NCBI GenBank assembly: GCA_937927335.1
Contig: CALBDU010000084.1
Location: 1-64,000 of the forward strand
Direction: 5' to 3'
Origin: an uncultured Clostridium sp.
GTDB taxonomy: Bacteria; Bacillota; Clostridia; Clostridiales; Clostridiaceae
DNA: 64,000 bases
Made by a program: the position numbers and the translations under genes. The notes beneath the pieces are model-generated. The model worked only from the letters and a program-made list of their open reading frames with translations, did not search any database and had not been told where the DNA came from. Every line of letters begins with the position of its first letter. Positions within the stretch are counted from its first letter, which is position 1. Shown piece after piece: positions 50,185-58,143 of the stretch.

Positions 50185-51027
50185 ATGTTGGAAAAAATGA
50201 TTGAATGTAGGGAGGTTTCATTTAAGTATGATTCCTCTGAGGACAAGATTATGAAACCTGCTTTGGATAATGTTTCTCTTGAAGTGAAGAAGGGTGAATT
50301 TCTTGTTATACTAGGACGAAATGGCTCAGGAAAGTCCACAATAGCTAAGCATATGAATTCATTGCTTATCCCTTACTCGGGGAAAGTATTTGTTGATAAT
50401 CTTGATACATCAGATGAAAATAATACCTGGGAGATAAGAAACAGAGCAGGGATGGTTTTTCAAAATCCCGACAATCAGATTGTGGCTACCATTGTAGAGG
50501 AAGATGTAGCTTTCGGTCCTGAAAACCTGGGAGTTAAACCAGATGAAATAAGACAAAGAGTAGATGACTGCCTGAAAAAAGTAAATATGTATGGCTATAG
50601 AAAGCATGCTCCGCATTTATTATCAGGCGGGCAGAAGCAGAGAGTTGCCATTGCTGGGGTTCTTGCAATGATGCCTAGTTGTATAATTTTTGATGAAGCC
50701 ACTGCAATGTTGGATCCTTCTGGAAGGAAGGAGGTCATAAAGACTATACTGGAGCTTAACAGAAAGTATCATATTACAATTGTTTTAATTACCCATTACA
50801 TGGAGGAAGCTGTTGAGGCAGACAGAATAATTGTGATGGATGAAGGAAAGGTAACCCTGGAGGGAAAACCAAGGGAGATATTTCATAATGTAGATATGAT
50901 GAAAAGAACAGGTCTTGATGTACCTCAAATGACAGAATTGGCGTATGAGCTTAAAAAGGGCGGACTTAACATTAAAACAGATATATTAACAATTGATGAG
51001 ATGGTGAATGAATTATGTCAATTATAA
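50185..51027 (+). CDS. ecfA1: EcfA1, ECF transporter ATPase
   Basis: ABC ATPase of the shared energising module for vitamin and metal uptake. Walker A GRNGSGKST, Q-loop FQNPDNQIV, signature LSGGQKQRV and Walker B CIIFDEATAMLDP are all intact; 280 aa. ATG 50185 follows GAGGTG; ATG 50197 and an upstream start at 50173 are less likely. It overlaps ecfA2 by 13 bases. The substrate-binding S components must be encoded elsewhere. Confidence 0.95.
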   Translation: MLEKMIECREVSFKYDSSEDKIMKPALDNVSLEVKKGEFLVILGRNGSGKSTIAKHMNSLLIPYSGKVFVDNLDTSDENNTWEIRNRAGMVFQNPDNQIVATIVEEDVAFGPENLGVKPDEIRQRVDDCLKKVNMYGYRKHAPHLLSGGQKQRVAIAGVLAMMPSCIIFDEATAMLDPSGRKEVIKTILELNRKYHITIVLITHYMEEAVEADRIIVMDEGKVTLEGKPREIFHNVDMMKRTGLDVPQMTELAYELKKGGLNIKTDILTIDEMVNELCQL

Positions 51028-51893
51028 TTGAAAATTTGACACACATATATATGAGAGGGACACCTTTTGAAAAAAAGGCCTTAGACAATGTATCAATAAC
51101 CATTGATGAAGGACAGTTCGTTGCATTGATAGGTCATACAGGATCGGGGAAATCTACACTTATTCAACATATTAACGGTTTATTGAAAGGTGACAGCGGA
51201 AGAATAGTAATCGATGGGGAAGATATTACAGTAAAAAAAATGAATTTAAATCATATAAGAAGAAAAGTTGGACTTGTATTCCAATATGCTGAATATCAAT
51301 TATTCGAAGAAACTGTTGAAAAAGACATAGCATTTGGCCCAAGGAATCTTGGACTAAGCGATGATGAAATAAATATTAAAGTAAAAAGTGCAATGAAGAT
51401 GGTGGGCCTGGACTATGAAAAATACAAAGATAAATCCCCATTTGAATTAAGCGGGGGGCAGAAAAGAAGAGTTGCCATAGCAGGGGTAATTGCAATGGGT
51501 CCTAAGGTATTGATACTGGATGAACCAACTGCCGGATTGGACCCTAAGGGAAGAGATGATATTTTATTTCAGATAAAAGATCTGCATAAAAAATATAAGC
51601 TCACTATTATCCTGGTTTCCCACAGCATGGAAGATGTAGCAAAGGTTGCTGACAGAATATTAGTGATGGATAATGGCAGATGTATAATAGATGGTACTCC
51701 CGGCAAAGTGTTTAAAGAGGTGGATACTCTTGAAAGTGTAGGGCTTGCAGTGCCCCAGGTTACATATCTTGCCAGGAGGCTCCGGAGCATGGGGTATGAT
51801 ATATCTGATAATGTCTTTACTGTGGAACAGGTAAAAAAAGAAATAATGAATAATTTCCTCATAAAGAATAGAAGTCAGGAGAGCGAAAAATGA
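51015..51893 (+). CDS. ecfA2: EcfA2, ECF transporter ATPase
   Basis: Second ATPase of the heterodimer. Walker A GHTGSGKST, signature LSGGQKRRV, Walker B VLILDEPTAGLDP; 292 aa. It differs from EcfA1 in the Walker B neighbour (DEPTAG against DEATAM). The ATG at 51015 lies 13 bases inside ecfA1 with only a weak ribosome-binding site, so it is probably translated by coupling. The stop overlaps ecfT by 4 bases. Confidence 0.95.
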   Translation: MSIIIENLTHIYMRGTPFEKKALDNVSITIDEGQFVALIGHTGSGKSTLIQHINGLLKGDSGRIVIDGEDITVKKMNLNHIRRKVGLVFQYAEYQLFEETVEKDIAFGPRNLGLSDDEINIKVKSAMKMVGLDYEKYKDKSPFELSGGQKRRVAIAGVIAMGPKVLILDEPTAGLDPKGRDDILFQIKDLHKKYKLTIILVSHSMEDVAKVADRILVMDNGRCIIDGTPGKVFKEVDTLESVGLAVPQVTYLARRLRSMGYDISDNVFTVEQVKKEIMNNFLIKNRSQESEK

Positions 51894-52696
51894 TTAAAGA
51901 TATTACCATAGGCCAGTATATACCTGGCGATTCATTTGTGCATAAATTAGATCCCAGAGTCAAAATTTTAATATCTTTAATATATATAATAGACCTGTTC
52001 ATCGTAAATAATTTTCTGGGGTATGTATTTATCATTGCATTTACCTTTGCAGCTATATTGATTTCAAAAATCCATTTAAGATATATTTATAAAGGTCTGA
52101 AACCAATATTTGTTCTTATACTTATCACAGCAGTATTGAATATATTTATGACAAGCGGTACAGAACTTGTATTTAAGTGGAGCTTTCTAACAGTTTATAA
52201 GGAAGGCCTTATAATGGCAGCATTTATGGTTTTGAGACTTGTTTTTCTTATTGTAGGTACATCACTGCTGACGTTGACTACATCACCCATAGAGCTCACA
52301 GATGGAATTGAAAAACTATTGAAGCCCTTTGAAAAACTGGGAGTTCCAGCCCATGAACTGGCAATGATGATGACAATAGCATTAAGGTTTATTCCAACCT
52401 TAATGGATGAAACAGACAAGATAATGAAAGCGCAAACAGCTAGAGGAGCGGATTTTGAGAACGGGAGCCTTATCAAGAGGGCAAAGAATCTCATACCCAT
52501 ACTGGTACCGCTATTTATCAGTTCCTTTAGAAGAGCAGACGAACTTGCCATGGCCATGGAGGCAAGATGCTACCGCGGCGGAAAAGGAAGAACAAGAATG
52601 AAGATTCTTAAACTTACAAACCAGGATTTTACTGCATCCACTGTTACAGTTTTGTTGGTGGCAATTTCTATTGGAAGCAGGTTTGTAAAAATATGA
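51890..52696 (+). CDS. ecfT: EcfT, ECF transporter membrane subunit
   Basis: Integral membrane scaffold that couples the ATPases to S components. It is 268 aa, with about five hydrophobic segments in the first 130 residues and near the C-terminus. The two cytoplasmic coupling helices contain the conserved motifs A-R-G (AQTARGADF) and A-R-C (AMEARCYRGG), which dock on EcfA1/A2. ATG 51890 overlaps ecfA2 (ATGA), and the stop overlaps truA in the same way. Confidence 0.95.
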   Translation: MIKDITIGQYIPGDSFVHKLDPRVKILISLIYIIDLFIVNNFLGYVFIIAFTFAAILISKIHLRYIYKGLKPIFVLILITAVLNIFMTSGTELVFKWSFLTVYKEGLIMAAFMVLRLVFLIVGTSLLTLTTSPIELTDGIEKLLKPFEKLGVPAHELAMMMTIALRFIPTLMDETDKIMKAQTARGADFENGSLIKRAKNLIPILVPLFISSFRRADELAMAMEARCYRGGKGRTRMKILKLTNQDFTASTVTVLLVAISIGSRFVKI

Positions 52697-53427
52697 AAAA
52701 TATAAAGTTGATTGTAGAATTTGAAGGGACAAAGTATAGCGGATGGCAGAAACAGACTAATGGTATATCAGTGCAGCAAAAGCTTTACGAAGCACTGCTC
52801 AGGCTTACAGGAGAAGAATGTGAGGTTATAGGCTGCAGCAGAACTGATGCCGGGGTACACGCTAAAAGATACGTCTGTAATTTTAAAACAGAAAGTACAA
52901 TTCCAGGAGATAAGTTTAAATATGCTATAAATAATATATTGCCCCAGGATATCGTAGTGGTGGATTCGGAAGAAGTCAGTGACAGTTTTCATGCTAGATT
53001 CGATGCTAGAAAGAAAAGATATGAATACACTATATGCAACAGGGAAATGCCTCCTGCTATAGGCAGGCAGTACGCATATCACTTTTCAGAAAAGCTGAAT
53101 TTAGATAAAATGAGACGTTCAGCTGCTTACCTAATTGGTAAACACGACTTTTCCTCATTTAAAAACTCTGGTTCATCCATAAAAACAAGTGTTAGAACTA
53201 TATATGAAATTAATATATCAAGCTGTGATGATTTGATCAGGATAAGCATTATGGGAGATGGCTTTTTATATAATATGGTGAGGATAATATCAGGAACATT
53301 AATTGAGGCTGGAATTGGGAAAATTGAACCAGAGGAGATTGAATACATTATTGAATCAAAGGATAGGAGCAGTGCAGGCAAAACTGCGCCGCCTCAAGGT
53401 TTGTGCCTGGAAGAGGTATATTATTGA
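52693..53427 (+). CDS. truA: TruA, tRNA pseudouridine(38-40) synthase
   Basis: Isomerises uridine in the anticodon stem-loop of many tRNAs. The catalytic aspartate is D52 in CSRTDAGVHA; the FHARFDARKKRYEY and GDGFLYNMVRI motifs are standard; 244 aa. ATG 52693 overlaps ecfT by 4 bases, so ecfA1-ecfA2-ecfT-truA is one coupled unit, the common Firmicute order before rplM-rpsI. Confidence 0.97.
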   Translation: MKNIKLIVEFEGTKYSGWQKQTNGISVQQKLYEALLRLTGEECEVIGCSRTDAGVHAKRYVCNFKTESTIPGDKFKYAINNILPQDIVVVDSEEVSDSFHARFDARKKRYEYTICNREMPPAIGRQYAYHFSEKLNLDKMRRSAAYLIGKHDFSSFKNSGSSIKTSVRTIYEINISSCDDLIRISIMGDGFLYNMVRIISGTLIEAGIGKIEPEEIEYIIESKDRSSAGKTAPPQGLCLEEVYY

Positions 53428-53450
53428 TTTTCTAATTTGCATAAAATTTA

Positions 53451-53479
53451 TTGACACACCCGGTTGATTGTATTATAAT
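53451..53479 (+). promoter_or_regulatory. promoter of rplM-rpsI
   Basis: Perfect TTGACA (53451-53456) and TATAAT (53474-53479) are 17 bases apart. The transcript should start about 53487, giving a leader of about 90 bases. I saw no terminator after truA. Confidence 0.92.
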
Positions 53480-53487
53480 AATTATGT

Positions 53488-53562
53488 TTGTATTTAAAAT
53501 GTATAAAAGATCCACTAGCCCCGGGTCTTTATATAGAACGCACAATTTTATGTTAAAGAATT
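53488..53562 (+). ncRNA. probable L13 leader (rplM autoregulatory RNA)
   Basis: AAAGATCC (53506-53513) pairs with GGGTCTTT (53523-53530, one G-U) around a 9-base loop containing CACTAG. It sits between a consensus promoter and rplM, the position of the known Firmicute L13 leader. The downstream part (GAACGCACAATTTT, 53536-53549) may complete the fold. Assigned by position and stem, not by a covariance model. Confidence 0.6.
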
Positions 53563-53577
53563 CAGGGAGGTAAAATG

Positions 53578-54012
53578 ATGAAATCATACGTAGCAAAGCC
53601 ACAAGAAGTTGAAAGAAAATGGTATGTTGTTGACGCTGCTGGAAAACCATTAGGTAGAGTTGCCAGCCAGGTTGCATCCATACTGAGAGGAAAAAACAAG
53701 CCGACTTTTACACCACATGTTGATACAGGTGATTATGTTATAATAATCAATGCAGAAAAGGTTGTTTTGACAGGAAAGAAATTAGACCAGAAGATGTTAA
53801 GACATCACTCATTCTATCCAGGCGGATTAAAGGAAACTCCATATAGAGAAGCAATAGCAAAGAAGCCTGAATTTGTATTTGAAGAAGCAGTTAGAAGAAT
53901 GCTTCCAAAAGGAGTATTAGGAAGACAGATGTTAAAGAAGCTTAAAGTATACAGAGGTACTGAGCACAATCAACAAGCTCAAAAGCCTGAAGTATTAGAA
54001 TTAAAGTACTAA
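53578..54012 (+). CDS. rplM: 50S ribosomal protein L13
   Basis: Early-assembly protein of 144 aa, with RKWYVVDAAGKPLGRVASQV at the start and the VRRMLPKGVLGRQMLKKLKVY signature. Two consecutive ATG codons occur at 53575 and 53578; the second is 7 bases after GGGAGG and is preferred. Its leader probably provides feedback control. It is followed by rpsI after 26 bases. Confidence 0.97.
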   Translation: MKSYVAKPQEVERKWYVVDAAGKPLGRVASQVASILRGKNKPTFTPHVDTGDYVIIINAEKVVLTGKKLDQKMLRHHSFYPGGLKETPYREAIAKKPEFVFEEAVRRMLPKGVLGRQMLKKLKVYRGTEHNQQAQKPEVLELKY

Positions 54013-54038
54013 TTGGAAGCTGGAAGGAGGAAATATAA

Positions 54039-54431
54039 ATGGCTAAAGTTCAATATTTCGGAACAGGAAGAAGAAAAAAATCTATAGCAAGAGTAAGACT
54101 TGTTCCTGGTGAAGGAAAAGTTACTATTAATAATAGAGATATAGAAAACTATTTTGGATTGGAAACATTAAGAGTTATTGTTAACCAGCCTTTAGTTTTA
54201 ACTGGAACAAAAGAAAGATTCGATGTTTTGGTAAGTGTATACGGCGGTGGCTATACTGGCCAGGCCGGTGCTATCAGACACGGTATTGCAAGAGCATTGC
54301 TTAAAGCTGATCAGAACTTAAAACCAGAATTAAAGAAAGCTGGATACTTAACAAGAGACCCAAGAATGAAAGAAAGAAAGAAATACGGTCTTAAGAAAGC
54401 AAGAAAAGCATCACAGTTTTCAAAGAGATAG
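54039..54431 (+). CDS. rpsI: 30S ribosomal protein S9
   Basis: Its C-terminal tail (KKARKASQFSKR) reaches the P-site tRNA. It is 130 aa, with FGTGRRKKSIARVRLVPGEG at the N-terminus and the GGGYTGQAGAIRHGIARAL signature. ATG 54039 follows GGAAGGAGG. A terminator begins 8 bases after the stop, so rplM-rpsI is a two-gene unit. Confidence 0.98.
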   Translation: MAKVQYFGTGRRKKSIARVRLVPGEGKVTINNRDIENYFGLETLRVIVNQPLVLTGTKERFDVLVSVYGGGYTGQAGAIRHGIARALLKADQNLKPELKKAGYLTRDPRMKERKKYGLKKARKASQFSKR

Positions 54432-54438
54432 GCTACAT

Positions 54439-54470
54439 ATCCCCCGGTCAAACAGACCTGGGGATTTTTT
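54439..54470 (+). terminator. terminator of rplM-rpsI
   Basis: An 11-position stem (54439-54449 with 54455-54465, one C-T mismatch) with a 5-base loop is followed by TTTTT. The 230 bases between here and tetR are AT-rich; a 60-codon open frame there has no ribosome-binding site and I do not accept it. Confidence 0.88.
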
Positions 54471-54627
54471 CTTTGTGTGGCCAACAATTATGGGCATTGC
54501 ATCAACGAACAGAATAGTAGAAGTAAAGAATTATTAAGAAAGGTTTATAGCTTTTTTTATTATAAGTGTGTAACAATTAAATCTTTTATTAGGTGGAATT
54601 ACAATTTACGACAGATTATAACAAAGC

Positions 54628-54658
54628 TTTACTTAATATTACAAAATATGATATCATA
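54628..54658 (+). promoter_or_regulatory. candidate tetR promoter with overlapping palindrome
   Basis: TTTACT (54628-54633) and TATCAT (54652-54657) are 18 bases apart. The 12-base perfect palindrome TATGATATCATA (54647-54658) covers the -10 box and could be an operator. Both calls are weak because the DNA is very AT-rich. Confidence 0.35.
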
Positions 54659-54700
54659 AATATAAAGTTAACGTTTACAAATGTGTAGGATGTGGTATAT

Positions 54701-55267
54701 ATGGAAAAAACAGAATTAATTCGTAAAAGTGCTATAAAGGTTATAGCAAGGTATGGATATCATAATACAAAGGTTCAAATGATTGCAGATGAAGCAGGTA
54801 TTGCTAACGGAACTGTATATTACTATTTCAAAAGTAAGCAGGAGATACTTGAACATATTTATGACTTTGAGTTAGATAAATTTTCAAGATTTTTTGATGA
54901 ACTTGAAAAAGGTAAGGACACTGTACTGCAAAAATTGGATACTTTTATGAAGTACTCTTTCAAAGAGTTGGAAGACAATTATGATGTATTGAAAATCCTT
55001 ATACAAGAAGGTATTTTCACTTCAAAACAAGATACAAAAGTAAACAAATTAATTGATAAATTGCAAAATAAGTTATCACGTTTATTAGGTAAAGGTTGTG
55101 AATCAGGAGAATTAAAAGCTATAGATGTTGATTCATTTTCTTTTATTATTATTAATTTAGTGTTTTATGGTATCTACGAATTTATGACCAATGAAAATGC
55201 AAGAGATTATAATAACATCCAAACTCAGTTGACCAATTTTGTATTAAATGGCATCCGAATGAGCTAA
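54701..55267 (+). CDS. TetR/AcrR family transcriptional regulator
   Basis: A 188-aa one-domain HTH plus ligand-binding protein. The N-terminal HTH is clear: AIKVIARYGYHNTKVQMIADEAGIANGTVYYYFKSKQEIL, here named by its parts (the recognition helix ends in NGTVYYYFKSK). The C-terminal helical domain is variable and gives no ligand. ATG 54701 is chosen, after AGGATG; an in-frame GTG at 54692 precedes it. No transporter or enzyme target is adjacent; the next gene is an EAL protein. A perfect 18-base palindrome, just after its stop at 55282-55299, is a likely binding site for this or a related regulator. The protein resembles TetR regulators linked to fatty-acid metabolism, but that is a guess. Confidence 0.9.
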   Translation: MEKTELIRKSAIKVIARYGYHNTKVQMIADEAGIANGTVYYYFKSKQEILEHIYDFELDKFSRFFDELEKGKDTVLQKLDTFMKYSFKELEDNYDVLKILIQEGIFTSKQDTKVNKLIDKLQNKLSRLLGKGCESGELKAIDVDSFSFIIINLVFYGIYEFMTNENARDYNNIQTQLTNFVLNGIRMS

Positions 55268-55281
55268 AATATTTCAAAATA

Positions 55282-55299
55282 TGACTGATTAGTCAGTCA
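55282..55299. promoter_or_regulatory. palindromic operator, TetR type
   Basis: TGACTGA (55282-55288), TTAG spacer, TCAGTCA (55293-55299): a perfect 7-4-7 inverted repeat. TGACT/AGTCA-type palindromes are typical operators of TetR regulators. It lies 15 bases after the tetR stop and upstream of the EAL gene, so it may control the EAL-hxlR unit. Confidence 0.65.
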
Positions 55300-55376
55300 A
55301 GTAATAATTAAAATATATCATTAAGCAAGCACTTTAATTTTTACTATTGTTAGTTGACTTATTAATAAGATGATTT

Positions 55377-55412
55377 ACAGTGAGTAACTTCATTGGTTAT
55401 CTGCTGTTTTTT
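55377..55412 (+). terminator. terminator or attenuator before the EAL gene
   Basis: The 12-position stem 55377-55388 with 55396-55407 (three G-U pairs, one mismatch) has a 7-base loop and is followed by TTTTT. It could end tetR transcription, or act on a transcript that starts near the operator. I found no cyclic-di-GMP riboswitch consensus around it. Confidence 0.55.
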
Positions 55413-55440
55413 AAATTAACTTTAAAATGGAGGGCTCATT

Positions 55441-56151
55441 TTGATAATAAATCACAATGTAATTAACGATATGAATTATTTCATAACTCATTGTTTTCAA
55501 CCAATTTGTAACTTAGCAAATAAAAGTATTATTGGCTATGAAGCATTGTTACGCGATGCAACATCACCAGAAACTTCACCTATTACAATGTTTAAGGAGG
55601 CGGATAAAATAGGGCATAGAAATAACCTGGATCGTAGTTCAATAAAAGTAGCAATTGATAAATTTATAGATGAATCAAGTTTATTGTTTGTTAATATTTT
55701 TCCATCAACAATCCTAAAAGAAGACTTCTTATCTTGGTGGGATACCAATATACCAAGATCTGCTTCAATTGTAATTGAATTATCAGAAGATGAATCCATT
55801 AAAGATTGGAAAGAAATTAATATAATTCTTGAAGAACTTCGATTAGTTGGCGTGAAAGTTGCGGTAGATGACATGTGTTCAGGCTATTCATCTTTTCAGC
55901 ATTGGATTGAATTGAAACCAGAATTTATAAAGTTAGATAGCTATTTTATTAAAGGCCTTTCTATAAATCCACAGAAGCAGAAAATAGTAAAAAGTCTCAT
56001 GGACATTTTTTATGATACAACTAAAGTGATTGCTGAAGGTGTTGAAAATATAGAAGATTTATATTATATCGAGAAATTAGGAATACCGTATGGTCAAGGA
56101 TATTATTTAGGAAGGCCATCACATAAAAATAATATGATTACTATAGGGTAA
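55441..56151 (+). CDS. stand-alone EAL-domain cyclic-di-GMP phosphodiesterase
   Basis: A 236-aa protein formed by one EAL domain with no GGDEF, sensor or membrane part. The catalytic set appears complete: E34 (in EALLR), N85, E113, D143 and D144 (DDMCSGYSS), K164, E199 (AEGVE) and Q219. The loop-6 motif differs slightly from the usual DDFGTGYSS, so activity is probable but not certain. It should lower cyclic-di-GMP in the cytoplasm and so favour motility over attachment. The TTG start at 55441 is 6 bases after GGAGGG. It is preceded by a palindromic operator and a terminator-like hairpin, and hxlR follows after 20 bases. Codon use looks more AT-rich than the ribosomal genes beside it. Confidence 0.92.
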   Translation: MIINHNVINDMNYFITHCFQPICNLANKSIIGYEALLRDATSPETSPITMFKEADKIGHRNNLDRSSIKVAIDKFIDESSLLFVNIFPSTILKEDFLSWWDTNIPRSASIVIELSEDESIKDWKEINIILEELRLVGVKVAVDDMCSGYSSFQHWIELKPEFIKLDSYFIKGLSINPQKQKIVKSLMDIFYDTTKVIAEGVENIEDLYYIEKLGIPYGQGYYLGRPSHKNNMITIG

Positions 56152-56171
56152 GGAGGAGTAGAAGTTATAAA

Positions 56172-56549
56172 ATGGTATTAAAATTAAAAGATGTTAGAAA
56201 AAATAATGCAATTGAAATGTATGGTAGATGCCCATATGCTGCTGCACAAAAAGTACTAGCGGGTAGATGGACTATTTTGATTATGCACCTTTTGTATGAT
56301 GGTCCTGTACGTTTTAATGAGCTTTTAAGGCGGTTGCCTAATATTACACAAGCTACACTATCCAGGCAATTAAAACAGTTGGAGCAGAATGGGTTAATCA
56401 TTCGTACTGAATATAATCAAATACCGCCAAAGGTAGAATATTCACTGAGTGATTTAGGGAGTAAGTTTGACAAGGTATTGGATCCTTTGAAAGAATGGGG
56501 ACTTAGTTATATTGAGTACATGAATGAAGGCGTTGAAGGAGTACTATAA
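56172..56549 (+). CDS. HxlR-type winged-helix transcriptional regulator
   Basis: A 125-aa MarR-like regulator of the HxlR family. The signature begins with Cys20 in GRCPYAAAQKVLAGRWTIL-like sequence and continues with RFNELLRRLPNITQATLSRQL; the wing contains PPKVEYSLSDLG. Some family members sense aldehydes, quinones or disulfides through a cysteine at this place; Cys20 is a candidate. ATG 56172 lies 14 bases after AGGAGGA, a long but workable spacing. It is likely co-transcribed with the EAL gene. Target unknown. Confidence 0.9.
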   Translation: MVLKLKDVRKNNAIEMYGRCPYAAAQKVLAGRWTILIMHLLYDGPVRFNELLRRLPNITQATLSRQLKQLEQNGLIIRTEYNQIPPKVEYSLSDLGSKFDKVLDPLKEWGLSYIEYMNEGVEGVL

Positions 56550-56630
56550 TAATCAAATAATTTATGCTTTAGGTAGAGAAAAGTGGTAAAATGTAACTGA
56601 TGAATTTATTACTGAGAGAGGTTATAAATT

Positions 56631-57851
56631 ATGAGTATTAGACTGGAACAATTGTTAAGCCTTCCAGAATTGAAAGATTTGAAGCTGGTAAGCGGTGTTA
56701 AAGGTATCAACAACCTAGTCAGATGGGTTCATATAATAGAGAATCCTGATGATGTTGCGGAATATGCACAAAATGATGAGTTGATCATAGTTACAGGAGT
56801 TAAGATATTAAACAGTAAAGAGTCCTTCACAAGCCTCATAAAAATCCTTATTGAAAAAAAAGCTGCAGGGCTAGTAGTTAACATTGGCAAGTATATTGAT
56901 CAGATTCCAAAATATGTACATGATATATCTGATGATCACGATTTTCCAGTGTTTGAATTTCCGTGGGCTGTAAGTTTAACAGAGCTTACAAGAATCATAT
57001 GTGGTGAGATTGTGAAAAGACAGCTTGAGGAGGTTTCATCCCAGGATATTTTAATGAGTGCAATATTTTTTAATACAATAACTGTTGAAAACTTCATCCA
57101 AAGAATTTCAAATTATGGGTATGATTCCTTAAAATCCATGAGGATACTTATAGTAAGTATAGATAACATAAATCAATACCTGAAATCTAAAAATATTAAA
57201 GATGAGCATGAGATATTGCATATTAAAGATATATTTTTTAAAGCAGTGAACAGCTCTATTTGGGATTCCAGTTTCAGACCAATAAGTCTAATGCAAAATT
57301 ACTCCATAATTTTGCTTTTGATAAATGAAAAGGATCGGGATATTAATTTAAATAATTATACCGATATTATAAGAAAGAGCAGTAAGAAAGCTTTAGAAGG
57401 AATTGATGTCAGCATAGGCGTTGGGGAAGTTTATACAAGGTTTTCAGATATTAAGAAAAGTTATTCTGAGGCTGAAAAGGCATTAAAGGTTTTAAAAGCC
57501 CAGGGAGAAGCTGACAAAACTACTTTTTATAATGATATAGGGTCTTATAAGATATTGACGGAAATAGAAAATACTGCGTTGCTGAGAGAATACTATGACA
57601 ATACTGTTGGAAAATTAATAAAATATGATGAACAAAATAATACAGATTTTACAAAAATCCTATACGTTTTCCTAAAGGAAAATGGTAATTTAATTCAAAC
57701 CTCTCAAAAGTTATATCTTCATAGAAATACGTTAATTTATAGAATGAATAAGATACAAGAGCTCACTAAAAAAGATTTGTCCGATATTGGTGTGAGGTTT
57801 GAATTTTACATGGGATATTTGATAAAAGAATTAATTGATGTTACTGATTAG
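56631..57851 (+). CDS. PucR-family transcriptional regulator
   Basis: A 406-aa protein of the PucR/CdaR group. The N-terminal domain (1-125) has the PucR signature SLPELKDLKLVSG and VRWVHIIENPDD; a central GGDEF-like CdaR domain follows (about 165-300), and a C-terminal helix-turn-helix contains LYLHRNTLIYRMNKIQELT. In other bacteria such proteins control catabolism of purines, sugars acids or amino acids in response to metabolites. ATG 56631 is preceded by AGAGAGG and an extended -10 (TGGTAAAAT, 56584-56592). It ends at its own terminator, 250 bases before the catabolic operon at 58144, so it is a good candidate for its regulator; that is inference from position. Confidence 0.9.
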   Translation: MSIRLEQLLSLPELKDLKLVSGVKGINNLVRWVHIIENPDDVAEYAQNDELIIVTGVKILNSKESFTSLIKILIEKKAAGLVVNIGKYIDQIPKYVHDISDDHDFPVFEFPWAVSLTELTRIICGEIVKRQLEEVSSQDILMSAIFFNTITVENFIQRISNYGYDSLKSMRILIVSIDNINQYLKSKNIKDEHEILHIKDIFFKAVNSSIWDSSFRPISLMQNYSIILLLINEKDRDINLNNYTDIIRKSSKKALEGIDVSIGVGEVYTRFSDIKKSYSEAEKALKVLKAQGEADKTTFYNDIGSYKILTEIENTALLREYYDNTVGKLIKYDEQNNTDFTKILYVFLKENGNLIQTSQKLYLHRNTLIYRMNKIQELTKKDLSDIGVRFEFYMGYLIKELIDVTD

Positions 57852-57860
57852 TAATTATGG

Positions 57861-57892
57861 AGCGGCCTTTTTTTAGGGCTGCTTTATTTTTT
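57861..57892 (+). terminator. terminator after the PucR-type gene
   Basis: The 7-bp stem AGCGGCC (57861-57867) with GGCTGCT (57877-57883, one G-U) is followed by TTATTTTTT. It begins 10 bases after the stop codon. Confidence 0.85.
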
Positions 57893-58143
57893 CACTTTAA
57901 TTGATATTAAATTAACAAAAGTTTTGAAAAGTCAATCGTCAAAGAGTACAAAAAGCTTGTAGACTTTAGACATATACAAGGCCTTAAAATGTTGATAATA
58001 TTGAGTTGAATTTGAAGTAGCATTCGATATGCACAATATGTCATATAGATGCACATTTATGATTCTGCGCAGAAAATAGAAAAACATGTATGGAAGAGTG
58101 TTCAAAATGTTAAAAATTAATTAATCAATAGGAGGATTTTAGT
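57893..58143 (+). promoter_or_regulatory. control region of the caiB-etfA operon
   Basis: This 251-base gap must hold the operon promoter. It contains an inverted repeat CTTGTA (57956-57961)/TACAAG (57975-57980) with 13 bases between, two direct ATGCACA repeats with ATATGTCATAT between them, and the ribosome-binding site AGGAGGA before 58144. I could not find a convincing sigma-A or -24/-12 promoter. Confidence 0.4.

Noticed and set aside
54477..54659. 60-codon open frame after rpsI
   Set aside because: It begins at a GTG just past the terminator, has no ribosome-binding site, and its product looks like random AT-rich translation.
55300..55440. Cyclic-di-GMP riboswitch before the EAL gene
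   Set aside because: The conserved GEMM core (CACGCACAGGGCAAACC-like bases) is absent; only a simple terminator-type hairpin is seen.
57893..58143. Sigma-54 (-24/-12) promoter before the CoA-transferase gene
   Set aside because: I found no GG and GC pairs with the required 10-base spacing in a TGGCAC/TTGC context.
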